Assembly (NCBI RefSeq): GCF_004363045.1
Contig: NZ_SNYJ01000003.1
Location: forward strand, 237,357-301,356
Direction of reading: 5' to 3'
Length of the DNA stretch: 64,000 nt
DNA from: Aureibacillus halotolerans
GTDB lineage: Bacteria > Bacillota > Bacilli > Bacillales > DSM-28697
Positions 53,584 to 63,069 of this stretch are shown piece after piece. Position 1 is the stretch's first letter; each line of letters begins with the position of its first letter. Made by a program: the position numbers and the translations under genes. The notes beneath the pieces were generated by a model that was given only the letters and a program-made list of their open reading frames with translations, was not told the origin of the DNA and did no database searches.

Positions 53584-54465
53584 TTAGTCAACCTCCCTCG
53601 TGTTCAGCATTGGAAACCCGCTCGCTTCCCTGCTTGCGTAATAGGCGTTCGCGATTTTGCGTGAAAGTTGGCGCACTCTTCCAATATACCCCGTTCGTTC
53701 GGTGACGGAAATTGCCCCACGTGCATCTAGAAGGTTAAACGTGTGTGAGCACTTTAACACATAATCATAAGCTGGGAAAACAAGATTGAGGTCAATGATC
53801 CGTGAAGCTTCTTTCTCATACATGTCAAACAGTGAAAAAAGCATCGCCGTATCTGATTCCTCAAATGTATATTTGGAGTGCTCATATTCCGGTTGCAAGA
53901 AAATATCTCTCACCGTCACCCCATTTGTCCATTCAAGATCAAATACATTCTCCTTGTCTTGAATATAAGAAGCCAATCGTTCTAAGCCATACGTAATTTC
54001 AACTGACACTGGACTTGCCTCTAAGCCACCTACTTGCTGGAAATAGGTGAACTGAGTGACCTCCATACCATCTAACCATACTTCCCATCCGAGTCCAGCT
54101 GCGCCAAGCGTAGGCGACTCCCAATTGTCCTCTACAAAACGAATGTCATGTTCAAGCGGGTTTATTCCAAGCACATCAAGTGATCCAAGGTACAACTCTT
54201 GGATGTTTGGTGGAGATGGTTTTTTAATTACTTGAAATTGATGATGCTGATACAAGCGATTCGGGTTTTCTCCGTAACGTCCATCGGTTGGTCGTCTGGA
54301 CGGCTCTACATATGCCACGTTCCAGGGTTCTGGACCTATGCTTCGTAAAAACGTCATTGGTGAAAACGTTCCTGCCCCTTTTTCAACGTCATAAGCTTGT
54401 GTTAAAATACATCCCTGCTTTGACCAGTAAGACTGCAGTGATAAAATCATATCCTGCAAATTCAT
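53584..54465 (-). CDS. glyQ: Glycyl-tRNA synthetase alpha subunit
   Basis: 293-residue catalytic alpha subunit. [27 protein letters not shown] segment, [12 protein letters not shown] and [19 protein letters not shown] are diagnostic. ATG start after a T-box leader; followed directly by glyS. Confidence 0.97.
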   Translation of the reverse strand: MNLQDMILSLQSYWSKQGCILTQAYDVEKGAGTFSPMTFLRSIGPEPWNVAYVEPSRRPTDGRYGENPNRLYQHHQFQVIKKPSPPNIQELYLGSLDVLGINPLEHDIRFVEDNWESPTLGAAGLGWEVWLDGMEVTQFTYFQQVGGLEASPVSVEITYGLERLASYIQDKENVFDLEWTNGVTVRDIFLQPEYEHSKYTFEESDTAMLFSLFDMYEKEASRIIDLNLVFPAYDYVLKCSHTFNLLDARGAISVTERTGYIGRVRQLSRKIANAYYASREASGFPMLNTREVD

Positions 54466-54558
54466 TGAAGGTCACCTCTTTTACATTTTTATGGTTTTCT
54501 GATGAGAACGTAGATTTCGTTGATCATTTAACATGGTTCATTTCGTACAAAAACCAAC

Positions 54559-54597
54559 AAAAAACCGCCCCTATGCCTTTAACAGGCATAGGGACGG
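54559..54597 (-). terminator. T-box terminator of glyQS
   Basis: On the minus strand CCGTCCCTATGCC pairs with GGCATAGGGGCGG, followed by six T. The competing antiterminator uses the T-box just upstream. Confidence 0.93.
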
Positions 54598-54800
54598 ATA
54601 AATTCCGCGGTTCCACCCTATTTGCTGTGCGTACACAGCCACTTTTTCACTCATTGGCTCTGGAATGCCTTTCCTCTATCCGTGGTGACCTGACTTTCAC
54701 CGTCTCAGGCTCGCTTCACACCATCATGATATTGTACTTTTTCCGTCATTGCCATGTATCCGTTTAATAGGTAAACATTGGGATACTTCTCAATCAATAC
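54559..54800 (-). promoter_or_regulatory. Glycine T-box riboswitch of glyQS
   Basis: The minus strand carries the T-box core GGTGGAACCGCGG (54605-54617), an AGTA stem-I element, and a GGC triplet (54667-54669) followed by A in the specifier region, matching glycine. Uncharged tRNA-Gly should stabilise the antiterminator and raise glyQS expression. Confidence 0.93.
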
Positions 54801-54804
54801 GATA

Positions 54805-54834
54805 ATCATAGCGCAACCTAAAAGTTATTGTCAA
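54805..54834 (-). promoter_or_regulatory. Sigma-A promoter of glyQS
   Basis: On the minus strand TTGACA (54829-54834), an 18-base spacer and TATGAT (54805-54810). The -35 hexamer overlaps the recO stop codon. Confidence 0.85.
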
Positions 54835-55586
54835 TGGCTGTCTAAATTCAAAAGATGAAGTTGATCCAAAAAACGCTTGGACTTTAATCGAATGCCCGCC
54901 TGTTCATCGTAGTATTGTGTGATGAATCGCTGCAAATCTTTTTTGACTTCGAATGACACATTAATATTGCCAAGCCGATTCAGATCAAACGAGGAGAAAA
55001 GCCGTAATAACTTTAATGCTGAAGGATGAAAGGCTTCTGCGTACGTGGATTGCATCGCACAGCTTCTGCAGACAATTCCCCCTTCGTGCATTGAAAATGC
55101 TACGGCATCTCCTTCCCGAGCGCATCCGACACACTGGTCAAACATTGGTGAAATCCCCGCGAGTCTCATTAATTTAATTTCATAGATTGATAGCAAAACA
55201 AGAGGGTCCTTGCCTTCATCAATGGCTCCCAGAGACCGTAGAAGGAGCTCGAATAAAAACGGATCTGGCTGCCGGTCCTCGGTCAGCCGATCCGTTAAAT
55301 CGACCATGCATGCGGCACAAGCCGTTTTTTCTAAATCCTCACGTAGTGTACGAAACGATGTCACTGTTTCTCCTTGTCGCAACGTTCCCATACCACGTTC
55401 TCCCTGAATTAAAAACAAGCCATGTGTAAATAAGTGGGCAACAGCACGCAATGAACTTTTCGTTTTTCTTGCTCCACGAACCATCACTGCGATTTTTCCA
55501 TTTTCTTTCGTGAATAGTGTGCAGATGAGGTTTGTTTCACCATAAGGGATGCTTTTTAGCACAACGCCCTCCACATTCCTCAGCAT
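54831..55586 (-). CDS. recO: DNA repair protein RecO
   Basis: 251-residue recombination mediator that helps load RecA with RecR. N-terminal OB fold (LKSIPYGETNLICTLFT, MVRGARKTKS), then a four-cysteine zinc motif (CVGC, CRSC). ATG at 55584-55586 fits the family N-terminus; GAGGG lies 11 bases upstream. Its stop overlaps the glyQS promoter. Confidence 0.95.
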   Translation of the reverse strand: MLRNVEGVVLKSIPYGETNLICTLFTKENGKIAVMVRGARKTKSSLRAVAHLFTHGLFLIQGERGMGTLRQGETVTSFRTLREDLEKTACAACMVDLTDRLTEDRQPDPFLFELLLRSLGAIDEGKDPLVLLSIYEIKLMRLAGISPMFDQCVGCAREGDAVAFSMHEGGIVCRSCAMQSTYAEAFHPSALKLLRLFSSFDLNRLGNINVSFEVKKDLQRFITQYYDEQAGIRLKSKRFLDQLHLLNLDSH

Positions 55587-55654
55587 AACGATGAACACCC
55601 TCTCTTTACAGCTCATTTCACAAATTGATTATACGATATATAAGCTTAGATGTG

Positions 55655-55798
55655 TTACGACACTGGTTTTTGGCGTCTAATCATTGAGGTTTGATCCTGT
55701 GCTTTTCGTTCAATTTGCTGGCGTTCAGCTTCCTTTAACAATAAATAAGCGTCTACACTGCCCGTCTTGGCAAAGACCTGCCATGAATATTGTAGCAT
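55655..55798 (-). CDS. yqzL: YqzL family small protein
   Basis: 47 residues; the start MLQYSWQVFAKTGSVDAYL matches the YqzL family pattern (aromatic-W-xVF-xxTGS-x-D-x-YL) and the location between era and recO is the same as in B. subtilis. ATG at 55796-55798 with AAGGTGG 7 bases upstream. Function unknown. Confidence 0.88.
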   Translation of the reverse strand: MLQYSWQVFAKTGSVDAYLLLKEAERQQIERKAQDQTSMIRRQKPVS

Positions 55799-55885
55799 GA
55801 GAAAACCACCTTTTCATAAACGATAGCCGTTTCTTGTGTCATTAGCTTAACTCGTCTGGAAATCATTCATGCGGCACAATTATTG

Positions 55886-56788
55886 TCAATCTTGATAATC
55901 TTTTTCGTCAAATCCATACTCGACCAAATGATGCGGTCGATTACGCCAATCAGACTTGACTTTAACCCAAAGCTCTAAGAAGATTCTTGATCCGAGCAAT
56001 CGCTCTATCTCCCCACGAGCTTCCTGCCCAATGTGCTTGAGCATTGACCCTTGCTTGCCGATAATAATACCTTTCTGTGAAGCGCGTTCAACGATGATCG
56101 TCGCAGCAACATACACCGCACCACCTTTACGCTTTTCCACCGCGTCAAGGACGACAGCTACGGAATGAGGCACTTCTTCCCGTGTGACGTGAAGCACTTG
56201 CTCACGAATAAATTCCTGCATAATAAAGCGCTCGGGATGGTCGGTCACTTGGTCTTTAGGATAAAATGCAGGCCCTTCTGGCAATATCGACTCCAACGTC
56301 GTTAACAATGTCGTACAATTGTTTCCTTCTTGTGCGGAAACAGGAATGATTTCATCAAATTCATATAAACTGTTATAAGAGTCAATGAGTGGCAGCAATT
56401 GATCAGGATGAACCAGATCAATTTTATTCACCACGAGAAACACAGGGGTTTTTAAGCCTTGAAAGCGCTCGATAATCATTTGATCGCCTTTCCCAGGTTT
56501 CTCTGTCGCATTTACAACAAAGAGGACCGCATCTACGTCCTTTAATGTACGAATTGCTGATTTCAACATAAAATCTCCAAGGCGATGCTTCGGTTTATGC
56601 ATGCCTGGTGTATCGATAAAAATCATTTGTGAATCATCCGTTGTTCGTACACCGCGGATGTTGTTTCTAGTTGTTTGCGGTTTATCGCTCATAATCGCGA
56701 TTTTCTGGCCAACAAGTTGATTTAACATGGTGGATTTTCCTACATTCGGTCGGCCGACAATTGAGATGAAACCTGAGCGATGTGTCAC
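55886..56788 (-). CDS. era: GTPase Era
   Basis: 300-residue GTPase for 30S ribosome maturation. G1 [10 protein letters not shown]3 [11 protein letters not shown]4 NKID, and a C-terminal KH domain ([13 protein letters not shown]). GTG start at 56786-56788 with GAGG 7 bases upstream, overlapping the cdd stop by 4 bases. Confidence 0.97.
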   Translation of the reverse strand: MTHRSGFISIVGRPNVGKSTMLNQLVGQKIAIMSDKPQTTRNNIRGVRTTDDSQMIFIDTPGMHKPKHRLGDFMLKSAIRTLKDVDAVLFVVNATEKPGKGDQMIIERFQGLKTPVFLVVNKIDLVHPDQLLPLIDSYNSLYEFDEIIPVSAQEGNNCTTLLTTLESILPEGPAFYPKDQVTDHPERFIMQEFIREQVLHVTREEVPHSVAVVLDAVEKRKGGAVYVAATIIVERASQKGIIIGKQGSMLKHIGQEARGEIERLLGSRIFLELWVKVKSDWRNRPHHLVEYGFDEKDYQD

Positions 56789-57180
56789 TCCATGTCCTCT
56801 TTGCTAAACGAACCTGGCAGCAATTCGCCAACCGTCGTTTCTTTACAGTCGCCTTCAAGATTAAAAAGGTACACGGGCATTGATGGCTCACAAAACTCTG
56901 CCATCACTTGACGACAGGCTCCACAAGGGGGTACTGGCTGCTTCGATGCGGCAACAACACCAAGCATAGAAAAAGCTGTGTGTTTTTCCACGCGCGCGGT
57001 GAAAAATGCCGTCCGTTCCGCACAATTCGTTAGTCCATACGAAGCGTTCTCAATGTTTGCCCCAAGTACAACCTCTCCATCTGTTGTGACGAGTGCAGCA
57101 CCGACATTAAACTTTGAATATGGTGTATACGCTTGTTCTCTTGCTTCTAACGCCTGCTGAAATAATTGCTGTTTATTCAT
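56785..57180 (-). CDS. cdd: Cytidine deaminase
   Basis: 131-residue tetrameric enzyme for pyrimidine salvage. Zinc and catalytic residues: NCAERTA and PPCGACRQV (three Cys, as in Bacillus). Translationally coupled to era. Confidence 0.97.
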   Translation of the reverse strand: MNKQQLFQQALEAREQAYTPYSKFNVGAALVTTDGEVVLGANIENASYGLTNCAERTAFFTARVEKHTAFSMLGVVAASKQPVPPCGACRQVMAEFCEPSMPVYLFNLEGDCKETTVGELLPGSFSKEDME

Positions 57181-57284
57181 GTTAAGCGACCCTCTCTACC
57201 ATGTATCAGGTGTGTATTTTATTTTACCTGATGAATGTATTTTATGCATTACATCTCCAAAAACTTCCTATAAAAACCTATGCT

Positions 57285-57692
57285 TCACTGCATTTCAACA
57301 AAAACTTTGACATAGGGAAGAAAAATGACGATTCCTATAATAATGGAGGCCACCGCCGAAAGGAAAACGGCACCAGCTGCTAAATCTTTTGCTTGTTGGG
57401 CAAGCATCGTTCGTTCTTCTGTAATGAGATCTACAGTCCTCTCAATCGCGGCATTGACCATTTCAAGCGTACAGACGATCGTCATCATAAGGATAAGGAC
57501 AAGCCATTCCGTTTTCGTGATCTGAAAATAAATACCAAGCATTGAGACGAGTAAAATAGCGATAAAATGAAAACGCAAGTTCATTTCGGTATGCAAGGCA
57601 TGAGAGATCCCACGTCCAGCGTAAAAAAAGCTTTTAAACCAACGTCGCCAACTCCACGGTTTACTCGTGCGTCCTTTCGATCCCGTATTCAC
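57285..57692 (-). CDS. dgkA: Undecaprenol/diacylglycerol kinase family membrane protein
   Basis: 135-residue integral membrane kinase with three helices. AGRGISHALHTEMNLRFH, EMVNAAIERTVDL and AKDLAAGAVFL are typical of the family; in Gram-positives undecaprenol is the main substrate. Start GTG at 57690-57692 has AGGAGG 9 bases upstream and lies inside ybeY (32-base overlap); no in-frame start exists after the ybeY stop before the first helix. Confidence 0.93.
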   Translation of the reverse strand: MNTGSKGRTSKPWSWRRWFKSFFYAGRGISHALHTEMNLRFHFIAILLVSMLGIYFQITKTEWLVLILMMTIVCTLEMVNAAIERTVDLITEERTMLAQQAKDLAAGAVFLSAVASIIIGIVIFLPYVKVFVEMQ

Positions 57693-58143
57693 GTAAAAGG
57701 GCCTCCTGTGTACTAAACATTTTACGCTCATCTTCTTCGGTCATATGGTCGTAGCCGATTAAGTGTAAAAAGCCATGGACAGCTAAAAAACAAAGCTCAC
57801 GTAAGTCGCTATGGCCATACTCTTTTGCTTGCCTTTTTGCTGTTTCGACAGAAATGACGATATCACCAAGCATAGTAGGCACGTCTTTTGCCTCTTCAAA
57901 CCATGGCTCTTCCTCTGCAGACTCCTGCATGGCAAAGGATAATACGTCCGTCGGTTGATCTTTGCCTCGATACGTTTTATTTAATTCATGGATTGTCTCA
58001 TCATCTGTCAATGTGACAGACAACTCACAGGAGACAGGAACTTCCTCTAGCTGCTTTGAGCAAAACGTTAGCAAATCTATAATACGTTTTTTTGTGTACT
58101 CGTCACTATATTGCTCTTCATCAATGAGGTCAATTTCAATCAT
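57661..58143 (-). CDS. ybeY: Endoribonuclease YbeY
   Basis: 160-residue zinc-dependent rRNA-maturation and quality-control nuclease. Zinc motif HGFLHLIGYDH and PTDVLSFAM are present. Overlaps pgpH by 4 bases and dgkA by 32, forming a compact operon with phoH upstream. Confidence 0.96.
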   Translation of the reverse strand: MIEIDLIDEEQYSDEYTKKRIIDLLTFCSKQLEEVPVSCELSVTLTDDETIHELNKTYRGKDQPTDVLSFAMQESAEEEPWFEEAKDVPTMLGDIVISVETAKRQAKEYGHSDLRELCFLAVHGFLHLIGYDHMTEEDERKMFSTQEALLREYGIERTHE

Positions 58144-60317
58144 GCTTGCTTCACCTTTTTCTTTACGGTATCCGGGTATTCAATTCGCGAATGGAAAATG
58201 CCCTTTAACGTTTCACATATTGCCTTCGCAACAGTATCAAGCTCTTTTAATGTTATATCACACTCATCAAACTGCCCATCCTGCAAGCGGTCGGAAATGA
58301 TGCTCCGAACAATCCCCTCAATTTTGTTTGGGTTAGGTTTTGATAATGAGCGCACCGCTGCCTCTACAGAATCGCAAATGCCAATAATGGCCGATTCTTT
58401 CGTTTGTGCCTTTGGACCAGCGTATCTAAATTCACTTTCTGGCACCTGTTTCTCCGTCGCCTCATTGGCTTTGTGATAAAAATATTTCAATAAGGTTGTG
58501 CCGTGATGCTGGGCTGCAATATCAACGATCTCAGTCGGCAGTTTATTTTCACGAAGCATTTCTGCACCATCGGTTGCATGGGCTGTAATAATGGTTTTGC
58601 TAAGCTGTGGAGCAATCTTATTATGAGGGTTTTCAAGCCCCATCTGGTTTTCAATAAAGAAGTGAGGGCGCTTTGTTTTGCCAATATCATGGTAGTAAGC
58701 GCCTACGCGTGCAAGCAGACCGTTTGCTCCAACCGCCTCGCATGCTGCCTCAGATAGGTTTGCGACCATTACACTATGGTGATAGGTTCCTGGCGTCTCA
58801 ACAAGAATTTTACGAAGCATTGGATGATTAGGGCTGGAGAGTTCAATCAACCGAATTGTTGACAACATTCCAAAGCCTGCTTCGAAAAATGGCAGAAGTC
58901 CCAAGCTTAAAATGGAGGCCGCAATGCCTGAGATTAATCCAAAGCCGACGCCAATGACCATATCGCTTAACGGCTCGTAGCCAATGAGAGCCAAAGCCAT
59001 AATGGTGACAATATTAATCAAAGCGACCATAATTCCCGCCTGTAGAATTCTAGCACGGTGATTTCGATTACTCAAAAACAACGTCCCCGCCAACGAACTA
59101 GCGAGAAAATAAATCGCTAAATCATAATTAAAGCTTCCTGGAACATACGTACTAAACATCAGTCCGCCTGTAATGGCAAACACAATGCTTGTCATAATAG
59201 CCACACGAGAATGAATAAGCATCTTGATTAACATCGTTCCAGCCGCAATAGGAACAACGAGACCAAAATACTCCGTGTTTTCAGGCTGAAACAAGCTGAC
59301 AATTTTCATCATGATCATCATGACGGAAAAAATGATAGTGTAGATGTACAAATATACTCGTTTCGAGCGTGTTGCATCTGTTAGCCCTTTTGTGTAATAC
59401 GCAACGAGTGCCGTTAACAAACCAACCAATAAGGCTAAGCCAATAAACGGCAAAGGATTTGAAGAATGGTCGAGTACTCCAACGAGATCAAGCTCACGAT
59501 AGATTTCCCGGTCCACAAGCTGCCCTTCCCTAACGATTAACTGCCCAAGTTGAATCATCACTGGTTCAATATCATCTCGTACCTCTTGCTGTTGCTTTGA
59601 TGTTGCTTGTGGGTCGTATACGTAATTCGGGATAATCATCGATGCCGCTATGTCTGCAACAGCACTTTTAAGGTTATCTGGCAAGCTCGTATAAGAAATT
59701 TCGCGACGGACCTCGTCTTTTTTCTCTTCGACATTGGCCACTGCGATTCGCTGATCCATGACGCGGTGAACGGATGCAACAGACGATTCATTTGCCACAG
59801 CAAGTTGGTCCGGCGTCGCATTTAAAAGTATACGAATCGTCTGGTCTGTAAATTCCCCTTTTAAATCCGGAGGCAATTCTTTTTGGATATCACTTGCTTC
59901 CACTCTAGCCGTGGTTCCGTTGCTTTCCTCAGTCGCTGAAGAGGGATCGCTAGTTTCCTCCTCATTACTTTCTGATGTTTTGCTATTTTCAATAGTACGA
60001 AAGAGAACGCCTAACGCTTCAATTTGGTTTTGTCTGTATTCACGCTTCAAAACATATTGGTATTCTACCTTCGCAAGAGCTTCGTCTATTTTTGCCTCTG
60101 TCGCCTCGGTATCTTCTACCGTAATAGGGGAATATATATCTTTTGGGGCCACTGAAAATAGACTGACATCCACTCGTTCCGGACGCACATTAGAGAACAT
60201 GACACTGTACATAACGACTGCAATCACAAGTAAAAACAGTCCGAAGAGAAGCTTTCCTTGCGCTTTCTTTTTTAAGGCCTTTCTGATGCGAGACCATTGC
60301 TCGTTACCTTTCATCAT
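58140..60317 (-). CDS. pgpH: Cyclic-di-AMP phosphodiesterase PgpH (7TM-HD)
   Basis: 725-residue 7TM-HD protein that hydrolyses c-di-AMP. One N-terminal helix, an extracytoplasmic domain, a seven-helix membrane block (about residues 280-480) and a cytosolic HD domain with YYHDIGK, HATDGAEML and AAQHHGTT. The extracytoplasmic part carries a Ser/Glu/Thr-rich low-complexity insert (about residues 108-135). ATG start with AAGG 7 bases upstream. Confidence 0.95.
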   Translation of the reverse strand: MMKGNEQWSRIRKALKKKAQGKLLFGLFLLVIAVVMYSVMFSNVRPERVDVSLFSVAPKDIYSPITVEDTEATEAKIDEALAKVEYQYVLKREYRQNQIEALGVLFRTIENSKTSESNEEETSDPSSATEESNGTTARVEASDIQKELPPDLKGEFTDQTIRILLNATPDQLAVANESSVASVHRVMDQRIAVANVEEKKDEVRREISYTSLPDNLKSAVADIAASMIIPNYVYDPQATSKQQQEVRDDIEPVMIQLGQLIVREGQLVDREIYRELDLVGVLDHSSNPLPFIGLALLVGLLTALVAYYTKGLTDATRSKRVYLYIYTIIFSVMMIMMKIVSLFQPENTEYFGLVVPIAAGTMLIKMLIHSRVAIMTSIVFAITGGLMFSTYVPGSFNYDLAIYFLASSLAGTLFLSNRNHRARILQAGIMVALINIVTIMALALIGYEPLSDMVIGVGFGLISGIAASILSLGLLPFFEAGFGMLSTIRLIELSSPNHPMLRKILVETPGTYHHSVMVANLSEAACEAVGANGLLARVGAYYHDIGKTKRPHFFIENQMGLENPHNKIAPQLSKTIITAHATDGAEMLRENKLPTEIVDIAAQHHGTTLLKYFYHKANEATEKQVPESEFRYAGPKAQTKESAIIGICDSVEAAVRSLSKPNPNKIEGIVRSIISDRLQDGQFDECDITLKELDTVAKAICETLKGIFHSRIEYPDTVKKKVKQA

Positions 60318-60380
60318 CTATGTACCTTCCCTTCATAAAACGAACTGTCCTCAATCGTCCTAATGTCTTCTTCATCGTGG

Positions 60381-60409
60381 AAAAAGAGACCCAAAATATG
60401 GGTCTCTGC
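60381..60409 (-). terminator. Terminator after phoH
   Basis: On the minus strand AGAGACCC pairs with GGGTCTCT around a short loop, followed by five T, between phoH and pgpH. Confidence 0.92.
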
Positions 60410-60419
60410 GCCAATTGCA

Positions 60420-61382
60420 TCATTCCTGTTGTTCATCATACGCGCGAATGATGCGCTGGACGAGGGGATGTCTGACCACATCAGATTCACCAAGGTGTAT
60501 AAACGAGACTCCCTCCGTTGCTTTCAAAATCTGATGGGCGACCTTTAAACCTGATTGAATTTTTCCAGGTAAATCAATTTGTGTAAGGTCACCTGTAACA
60601 ATCATCTTTGACCCAAAGCCAAGTCGAGTTAAGAACATTTTAATTTGAGCAGGGGTTGTGTTTTGCGCTTCATCCAAGATGACAAAGGCGTCTTCTAACG
60701 TCCGCCCTCTCATATACGCTAAGGGAGCAATTTCAATGGTCCCTCTATCCATCAGTCTTACCGTTTGCTCAACACCAAATACATCGTGTAACGCATCATA
60801 AAGCGGTCGCAAGTAAGGGTCAACCTTCTCCTTCAAATCCCCGGGTAGAAACCCAAGGCTTTCGCCAGCTTCAACGGCAGGACGTGTAAGAATAATGCGC
60901 TTTACATTGCCTTCCTTGAGGGCAGCAACGGCCATGACGACTGCCAGGTAGGTTTTCCCAGTTCCTGCTGGTCCAATACCAAACACAAGATCATTGCGTT
61001 TCATTGCCGAGATATAGCGCTTTTGCCCTAACGTTTTTACGCGTATCGGTTTGCCCTTTATATTTCGAAGCAATTCATCCGCAAAAAGCTCCTCCATACG
61101 GTCAAGCTCGTCCTTTTCAGACAACTGAATCGCATAGATTACATCTCTTTCTGACAGAGACGCCCCTTTTTGAATTAGTCGCTGCAACGTTTGCAAAATG
61201 GCTTTTGTTTTCAGGGCATCCTCCTCTGTCCCTTTGACAAGAACAGACGCCCCACGCGTAATTAATGAAATTTGAAAATGATTTTCAATTTGTTTTAAAA
61301 AAAGATCATTTGTGCCAAATAGGTTTTGTGCCTCATTGGCATCTGAAAAATCGAGCTCAATGCTATGAAGATGATCTGTCAT
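60420..61382 (-). CDS. phoH: PhoH-like ATPase
   Basis: 320-residue cytoplasmic ATPase. N-terminal KH-like region, Walker A GPAGTGKT and Walker B FVILDEAQN are clear. Thought to act in RNA metabolism, often beside ybeY as here. ATG with AAGGAGAG upstream; 3 bases after yqfD. Confidence 0.95.
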   Translation of the reverse strand: MTDHLHSIELDFSDANEAQNLFGTNDLFLKQIENHFQISLITRGASVLVKGTEEDALKTKAILQTLQRLIQKGASLSERDVIYAIQLSEKDELDRMEELFADELLRNIKGKPIRVKTLGQKRYISAMKRNDLVFGIGPAGTGKTYLAVVMAVAALKEGNVKRIILTRPAVEAGESLGFLPGDLKEKVDPYLRPLYDALHDVFGVEQTVRLMDRGTIEIAPLAYMRGRTLEDAFVILDEAQNTTPAQIKMFLTRLGFGSKMIVTGDLTQIDLPGKIQSGLKVAHQILKATEGVSFIHLGESDVVRHPLVQRIIRAYDEQQE

Positions 61383-61385
61383 CCG

Positions 61386-62570
61386 TTACTCTCCTTGAAC
61401 AATGAGTTTAGGTTCTGCAATGTTTTCAATCACTCGGTAGTGCAAAGACAACTTTACTTTACCATTCTCCGCTTGTTGGTGCAAAACTTTTTCCTCTTTT
61501 ATGGTGGCATCTTCTCCTAATGACTGAAGCAATTCTGACTTTGCTCGCAATTTTGCTCGAGAGGCTGCCTCCTTCAATGTATACGAAATGGTTTGTTTTT
61601 GGGTCTCTTTACGAACAAGTGTTTCCCATGCAAAAGGGCTAGTCCATCCAGCGATCGTCAGAGGCGTCGTTTCATTTTCAACAAACACTTGCTGGAGCGT
61701 ATCTTCACCGAACCCCCACACTTTCAAACGCCAGCTCCCAATATGAACATACGTATTCTTGTGTGCTTCGCCTGTTAACGTTTGGATGTCTTTTTGCAAA
61801 GGCACTTCGACTGTGGACTGATACCAGGTTTCAGCAAACACTTTACCTCTGGAGGCGACAACGGCCGATGCATCCGCATTTTCAGTCGTTTTTCCTGTCA
61901 CAAGGACCTGCCCTTTCTGTACATAATCATTCAGCTTCACCATGGACTTTCCTTTTTCAATAAACATCCCTGTAATGGTGCCTGCCTTTTTCGCAACAAG
62001 ATGTCCTGGTGAGTAGGCCTGTCGTTCTTTTGGCATTTCTTTTTCAGCGACATGAATGGAATAGATCGTTCCTTTTCGCTCAACACCAATCCACACAGCC
62101 GTATCAATTTGATCCATCACGAGTTTTTGGATTTTTTCAGGCGAGGGCAATGTGAAAAATGTAGTGCCTCTAACGATGCCTAGATCCTCTAAGACGAGTC
62201 GAATTTTGTGTTCGTTATCAGGGGCTGCTCCAGAGATTTTCACTCCCCATAACATATTGCTCGCTAAAAAAAGAATAGCTAAAAAGCAACCTATCCCGAG
62301 GATAAATCCACTATATCCCTTAGTCATCGATTTCGCATTCGCCATTCCATGCTTGTCCAGAAAAAAAACCTTAACCTTTGTTCCACGCGCATGCTTACGC
62401 AACAATGGCAGGTCTTTTGAAGCCATTTTAAACACTAAACTTGTCGCATCAGGACGCTTAATCTCCCACAGCTGCATGCCATCTCGAGCACATTGATTGA
62501 GCAGTCTTTCAGCGCCAGACCCTTGAAGTTTTACTGTAAAATGAGATTGCACGTCACTCCAATTTTTCAC
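61386..62570 (-). CDS. yqfD: Sporulation protein YqfD
   Basis: 394-residue protein of the YqfD/SpoIV family with one central membrane helix (FILGIGCFLAILFLASNMLWG) and an extracytoplasmic C-terminal region. It is known from B. subtilis as a sporulation-associated protein expressed in the mother cell. GTG start at 62568-62570 with AAGGAGGAG upstream; 15 bases after yqfC. Confidence 0.92.
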   Translation of the reverse strand: MKNWSDVQSHFTVKLQGSGAERLLNQCARDGMQLWEIKRPDATSLVFKMASKDLPLLRKHARGTKVKVFFLDKHGMANAKSMTKGYSGFILGIGCFLAILFLASNMLWGVKISGAAPDNEHKIRLVLEDLGIVRGTTFFTLPSPEKIQKLVMDQIDTAVWIGVERKGTIYSIHVAEKEMPKERQAYSPGHLVAKKAGTITGMFIEKGKSMVKLNDYVQKGQVLVTGKTTENADASAVVASRGKVFAETWYQSTVEVPLQKDIQTLTGEAHKNTYVHIGSWRLKVWGFGEDTLQQVFVENETTPLTIAGWTSPFAWETLVRKETQKQTISYTLKEAASRAKLRAKSELLQSLGEDATIKEEKVLHQQAENGKVKLSLHYRVIENIAEPKLIVQGE

Positions 62571-62585
62571 AGAGGCTCCTCCTTG

Positions 62586-62870
62586 TCACAGTGTTTCATT
62601 GATATAACGTACCTGTTCAATTTGGCCTTCTAAAATTAACTCATCATGGTACATTTTCTTAATCACAAAATTTTTCCCTTGCGCAAGCAACTGTCCTGTC
62701 GTCAACCTTAGTCGCAGCTCCGTGTCAGAGTAAACGAGCAGTCCTTTATGATTTTCAATATATAAATGCAAATGACCGACCATCGTCAAGCGGGGCAAAT
62801 CCATCGTAACATCTGCTGGAAGATCTAACTGCCGTGTCAACCACCTGCGCCATCGCTTAGCTCGTTTCAA
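62586..62870 (-). CDS. yqfC: Sporulation protein YqfC
   Basis: About 94 residues in the YqfC family (LPADVTMDLPRLTMVG, YIENHKGLLVYSD, FVIKKMYHDELILEGQIEQV). The frame is open to 62915, but TTG at 62868-62870 has AAGGGGG 7 bases upstream and gives the family length and N-terminus; the ATG at 62912 has no ribosome site. Pairs with yqfD as in B. subtilis. Confidence 0.9.
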   Translation of the reverse strand: MKRAKRWRRWLTRQLDLPADVTMDLPRLTMVGHLHLYIENHKGLLVYSDTELRLRLTTGQLLAQGKNFVIKKMYHDELILEGQIEQVRYINETL

Positions 62871-63069
62871 AGGCACTGCCCCCTTCCCTGAACTATATGA
62901 ACTTTCCCCCATCAAATAGACGCATTTTGTTGAATAAATGTGAGCTTAGTGCATTTCCCCTCCAAAAAGGGAGCCTTAATTGAATAACTAAATAACGAAT
63001 CGCCTACCGTCACATCATTTTATGTGATTTGTAAAACAAATAGGTTATCACAACTCGGGGTTGCATAAA

